A DNA stretch of 64,000 nucleotides, taken from Leifsonia poae (GTDB lineage Bacteria > Actinomycetota > Actinomycetes > Actinomycetales > Microbacteriaceae). Shown here one piece after another: positions 62,410 to 64,000 of the stretch; positions within the stretch are counted from its first letter, which is position 1; every line of letters begins with the position of its first letter. The position numbers and the translations under genes are program-made. Location of the stretch: positions 368,014 through 432,013 of the forward strand of contig NZ_BSEN01000001.1 in NCBI RefSeq assembly GCF_027921845.1. The letters are read 5' to 3'. The notes beneath the pieces are model-generated. The model saw only the letters and a program-made list of their open reading frames with translations, did no database searches and was not told the DNA's origin.

Positions 62410-63630
62410 ATGACCATCACCACCCCGCGTTCCGACGCGGGCCAGAGCGACGACCGCTCTGCCATCCGCCCCTTCAGCGTCTCGATCCCCCAGGCCGATC
62501 TCGACGACCTGCACCGCCGCGTACGGGAGACGCGCTGGCCCGACAAGGAGCTCGTCGACGACGCGTCGCAAGGCGTTCAGCTCCAGGTCGTGCAGCAGCT
62601 CGCAGAGCACTGGACGGACGCGCATGACTGGCGCGCGGTCGAAGCCCGCCTCAACGCACTCCCGCAGTTCGTCACCGAGATCGACGGGGTCGACATCCAC
62701 TTCATCCACGTGCGGTCGCAGCACGAGAACGCGCTGCCGTTGATCGTCACCCACGGCTGGCCCGGGTCGATCATCGAGCAGCTGAAGATCGTCGGTCCGC
62801 TCACCGACCCGACGGCGTACGGCGCCAGCGCGGAGGACGCGTTCGACCTCGTCATTCCCTCGCTCCCGGGTCACGGCTTCTCCGGCATTCCGCGGGAGCT
62901 CGGCTGGGACCCCATCCGGATCGCCCGCGCCTGGAGCGAGCTGATGCAGCGTCTCGGCTACGACCGCTACGTCGCTCAGGGCGGGGACTGGGGCAACGCC
63001 GTCACGGAGCAGCTGGCGCTGCTGACGCCTCCCGGCCTGATCGGCATCCACACGAACATGGCGGCCACCGTGCCCGACGCCATCCAGGCGGCACTCGACA
63101 ACCACGAACCGGCCCCGGCCGATCTCTCCGACGAGGAGCGCGGGGCGTGGGATCAACTGGAGTTCTTCTACGCGCACGGGCTCTCCTACGCCCAGGAGAT
63201 GAGCAACCGGCCCCAGACGCTGTACGGGATCGCGGACTCGCCGGTGGGGCTCGCGGCGTGGATGCTCGACCACGACGCCCGCAGCTACGACCTGATCGCA
63301 CGCGTCTTCGCCGGCGGGTCGGAGGGGCTGACGCGCGACGACATCCTCGACAACGTGACGCTCTACTGGCTCACCAACACGGCGGTCTCCTCCGCACGGC
63401 TGTACTGGGAGAGCAAGCTCCCCTTCTTCGCGCCGAAGGGTGTGACGCTCCCGGTCGGCGTCAGTGTGTTCCCCGACGAGATCTACGCGGCGCCGCGCAG
63501 CTGGGCGACGCAGGCGTACCCGAACCTGATCCACTTCAACCGGCTCGACCGCGGCGGCCACTTCGCGGCCTGGGAGCAGCCCGAGCTGTTCTCGCAGGAG
63601 CTGCGCGCCGCCTTCCGGTCACTGCGGTGA
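62410..63630 (+). CDS. Epoxide hydrolase (EHN-type alpha/beta hydrolase)
   Basis: 406 residues. The N-terminal EHN domain has IRPFSVSIPQADLDDLHRRV and TRWPD. The alpha/beta-hydrolase core has the oxyanion motif HGWPGS, the nucleophile Asp in AQGGDWGNAVTEQ and the His in RGGHFAAWEQP. It resembles juvenile-hormone/microsomal-type epoxide hydrolases. GAGGAGACG precedes the ATG. The stop overlaps the GTG of the redoxin gene. The 217 bases upstream hold no gene, only a short GGGGTTCTCCCC stem. Confidence 0.9.
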   Translation: MTITTPRSDAGQSDDRSAIRPFSVSIPQADLDDLHRRVRETRWPDKELVDDASQGVQLQVVQQLAEHWTDAHDWRAVEARLNALPQFVTEIDGVDIHFIHVRSQHENALPLIVTHGWPGSIIEQLKIVGPLTDPTAYGASAEDAFDLVIPSLPGHGFSGIPRELGWDPIRIARAWSELMQRLGYDRYVAQGGDWGNAVTEQLALLTPPGLIGIHTNMAATVPDAIQAALDNHEPAPADLSDEERGAWDQLEFFYAHGLSYAQEMSNRPQTLYGIADSPVGLAAWMLDHDARSYDLIARVFAGGSEGLTRDDILDNVTLYWLTNTAVSSARLYWESKLPFFAPKGVTLPVGVSVFPDEIYAAPRSWATQAYPNLIHFNRLDRGGHFAAWEQPELFSQELRAAFRSLR

Positions 63631-64000
63631 GCGGCCTGTTCCGTTCCATCGCGCATCGGCCGGCGGATGGCGGAAGAACGCTCCCCGATGAGGGGCGGCT
63701 CGCACCGTTCGACCGGGCGACCGGCTGGATCGGCTCCGCACCGCTGACACCGGAGGCGCTGCGCGGGCGGGTGGTGCTGGTCGACTTCTGGACGTACACC
63801 TGCGTCAACTGGCTGCGCACGCTGCCCTACCTCCGCGCGTGGAACGCGAAATACGCGGATGCCGGGCTGACCATCGTCGGCGTTCACACCCCGGAGTTCG
63901 GCTTCGAGCACGACGTGGCGAATGTCACGGCCCACGCACGCGCGCTCGGCGTCGAGTATCCGGTCGCCCTCGACGCCGACTACGGGGTGTGGGACGACTT
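63627..64000 (+). CDS. Redoxin/thioredoxin-like protein (3' end outside window)
   Basis: The frame starts at a GTG overlapping the epoxide hydrolase stop (GTGA) and stays open to the window end. GRVVLVDFWTYTCVNWLRTL and GLTIVGVHTPEFGFEHDVANV match the redoxin domain of DipZ/TlpA-like proteins. The usual CxxC active site reads CVNW, so only the first cysteine remains. At least 124 residues. No signal peptide is visible at the N-terminus. Confidence 0.8.
   Translation, partial: MSGLFRSIAHRPADGGRTLPDEGRLAPFDRATGWIGSAPLTPEALRGRVVLVDFWTYTCVNWLRTLPYLRAWNAKYADAGLTIVGVHTPEFGFEHDVANVTAHARALGVEYPVALDADYGVWDD

Overview
The window is one continuous stretch of very GC-rich DNA with GTG and ATG starts, strong purine-rich ribosome sites and many 4-base ATGA or GTGA gene overlaps. 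It comes from a high-GC actinobacterium, most probably of the family Microbacteriaceae (Leifsonia-like). That placement is inferred from the mix of a CIRCE-controlled single groEL, a DUF3263 plus LytR_C pair, an actinobacterial maltokinase, an IdeR/DmdR-type iron box, many LacI-regulated sugar importers and a Stealth protein. It was not tested by any search. I saw no rRNA, tRNA, insertion sequence, prophage or CRISPR array.

Layout. 1-2.4 kb: the end of a response regulator and its sensor kinase. 2.4-2.9 kb: a gene-free gap with a 128-bp tandem repeat. 2.9-8.3 kb: housekeeping and stress genes (groEL under CIRCE, cold-shock protein, LytR_C, DUF3263, msrB, nitroreductase, YdcZ-type transporter). 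8.3-12.4 kb: a branched-chain 2-oxoacid dehydrogenase operon (E1 alpha, E1 beta, E2) divergent from an Lrp/AsnC regulator. 12.4-23.1 kb: a nearly complete aerobic phenylacetyl-CoA pathway. It has thiolase, hydratase, 3-hydroxyacyl-CoA dehydrogenase, thioesterase, PaaZ, a TetR-type PaaR, the PaaABCDE epoxidase and the PaaG isomerase. A shared operator lies in front of the thiolase arm and of paaA. 23.3-29.3 kb: membrane protein, maltokinase, M23 peptidase with a Thr-Pro stalk, signal peptidase I, and a siderophore-interacting protein behind an iron box. 29.3-31.2 kb: a GAF/kinase/receiver/LuxR fusion protein.

31.3-52.4 kb is a carbohydrate island. It begins with an aldolase-HAD-DhaL-DhaK operon and an ara operon (FGGY kinase, AraD, AraA). 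Then come a GH35 beta-galactosidase and a GH51 arabinofuranosidase, each at the end of its own ABC-importer operon. Three LacI regulators are present, each near a palindrome of different sequence. Together these genes suggest uptake and breakdown of arabinose- and galactose-containing plant glycans: importer, then glycosidase, then AraA/AraB/AraD to D-xylulose 5-phosphate. 52.5-64 kb is mixed: cysteine hydrolase, metallophosphoesterase, Stealth protein, quinone-oxidoreductase-like enzyme, aquaporin, glutaminase, a CPBP protease paired with an HTH-DUF3887 protein, an acetyltransferase, a 34-residue charged protein, epoxide hydrolase, and a redoxin cut by the window end.

The most unusual structure lies between genes. 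All five convergent gaps longer than about 70 bases carry one of two dispersed palindromic repeat families, while the six shorter convergent junctions carry neither. One family (three copies) is a long GC-rich stem with a 4-base loop and partly compensated base changes between copies. The other is built on inverted copies of a CAACTCCGGA core, amplified once into 128-bp tandem units that are 127/128 identical.
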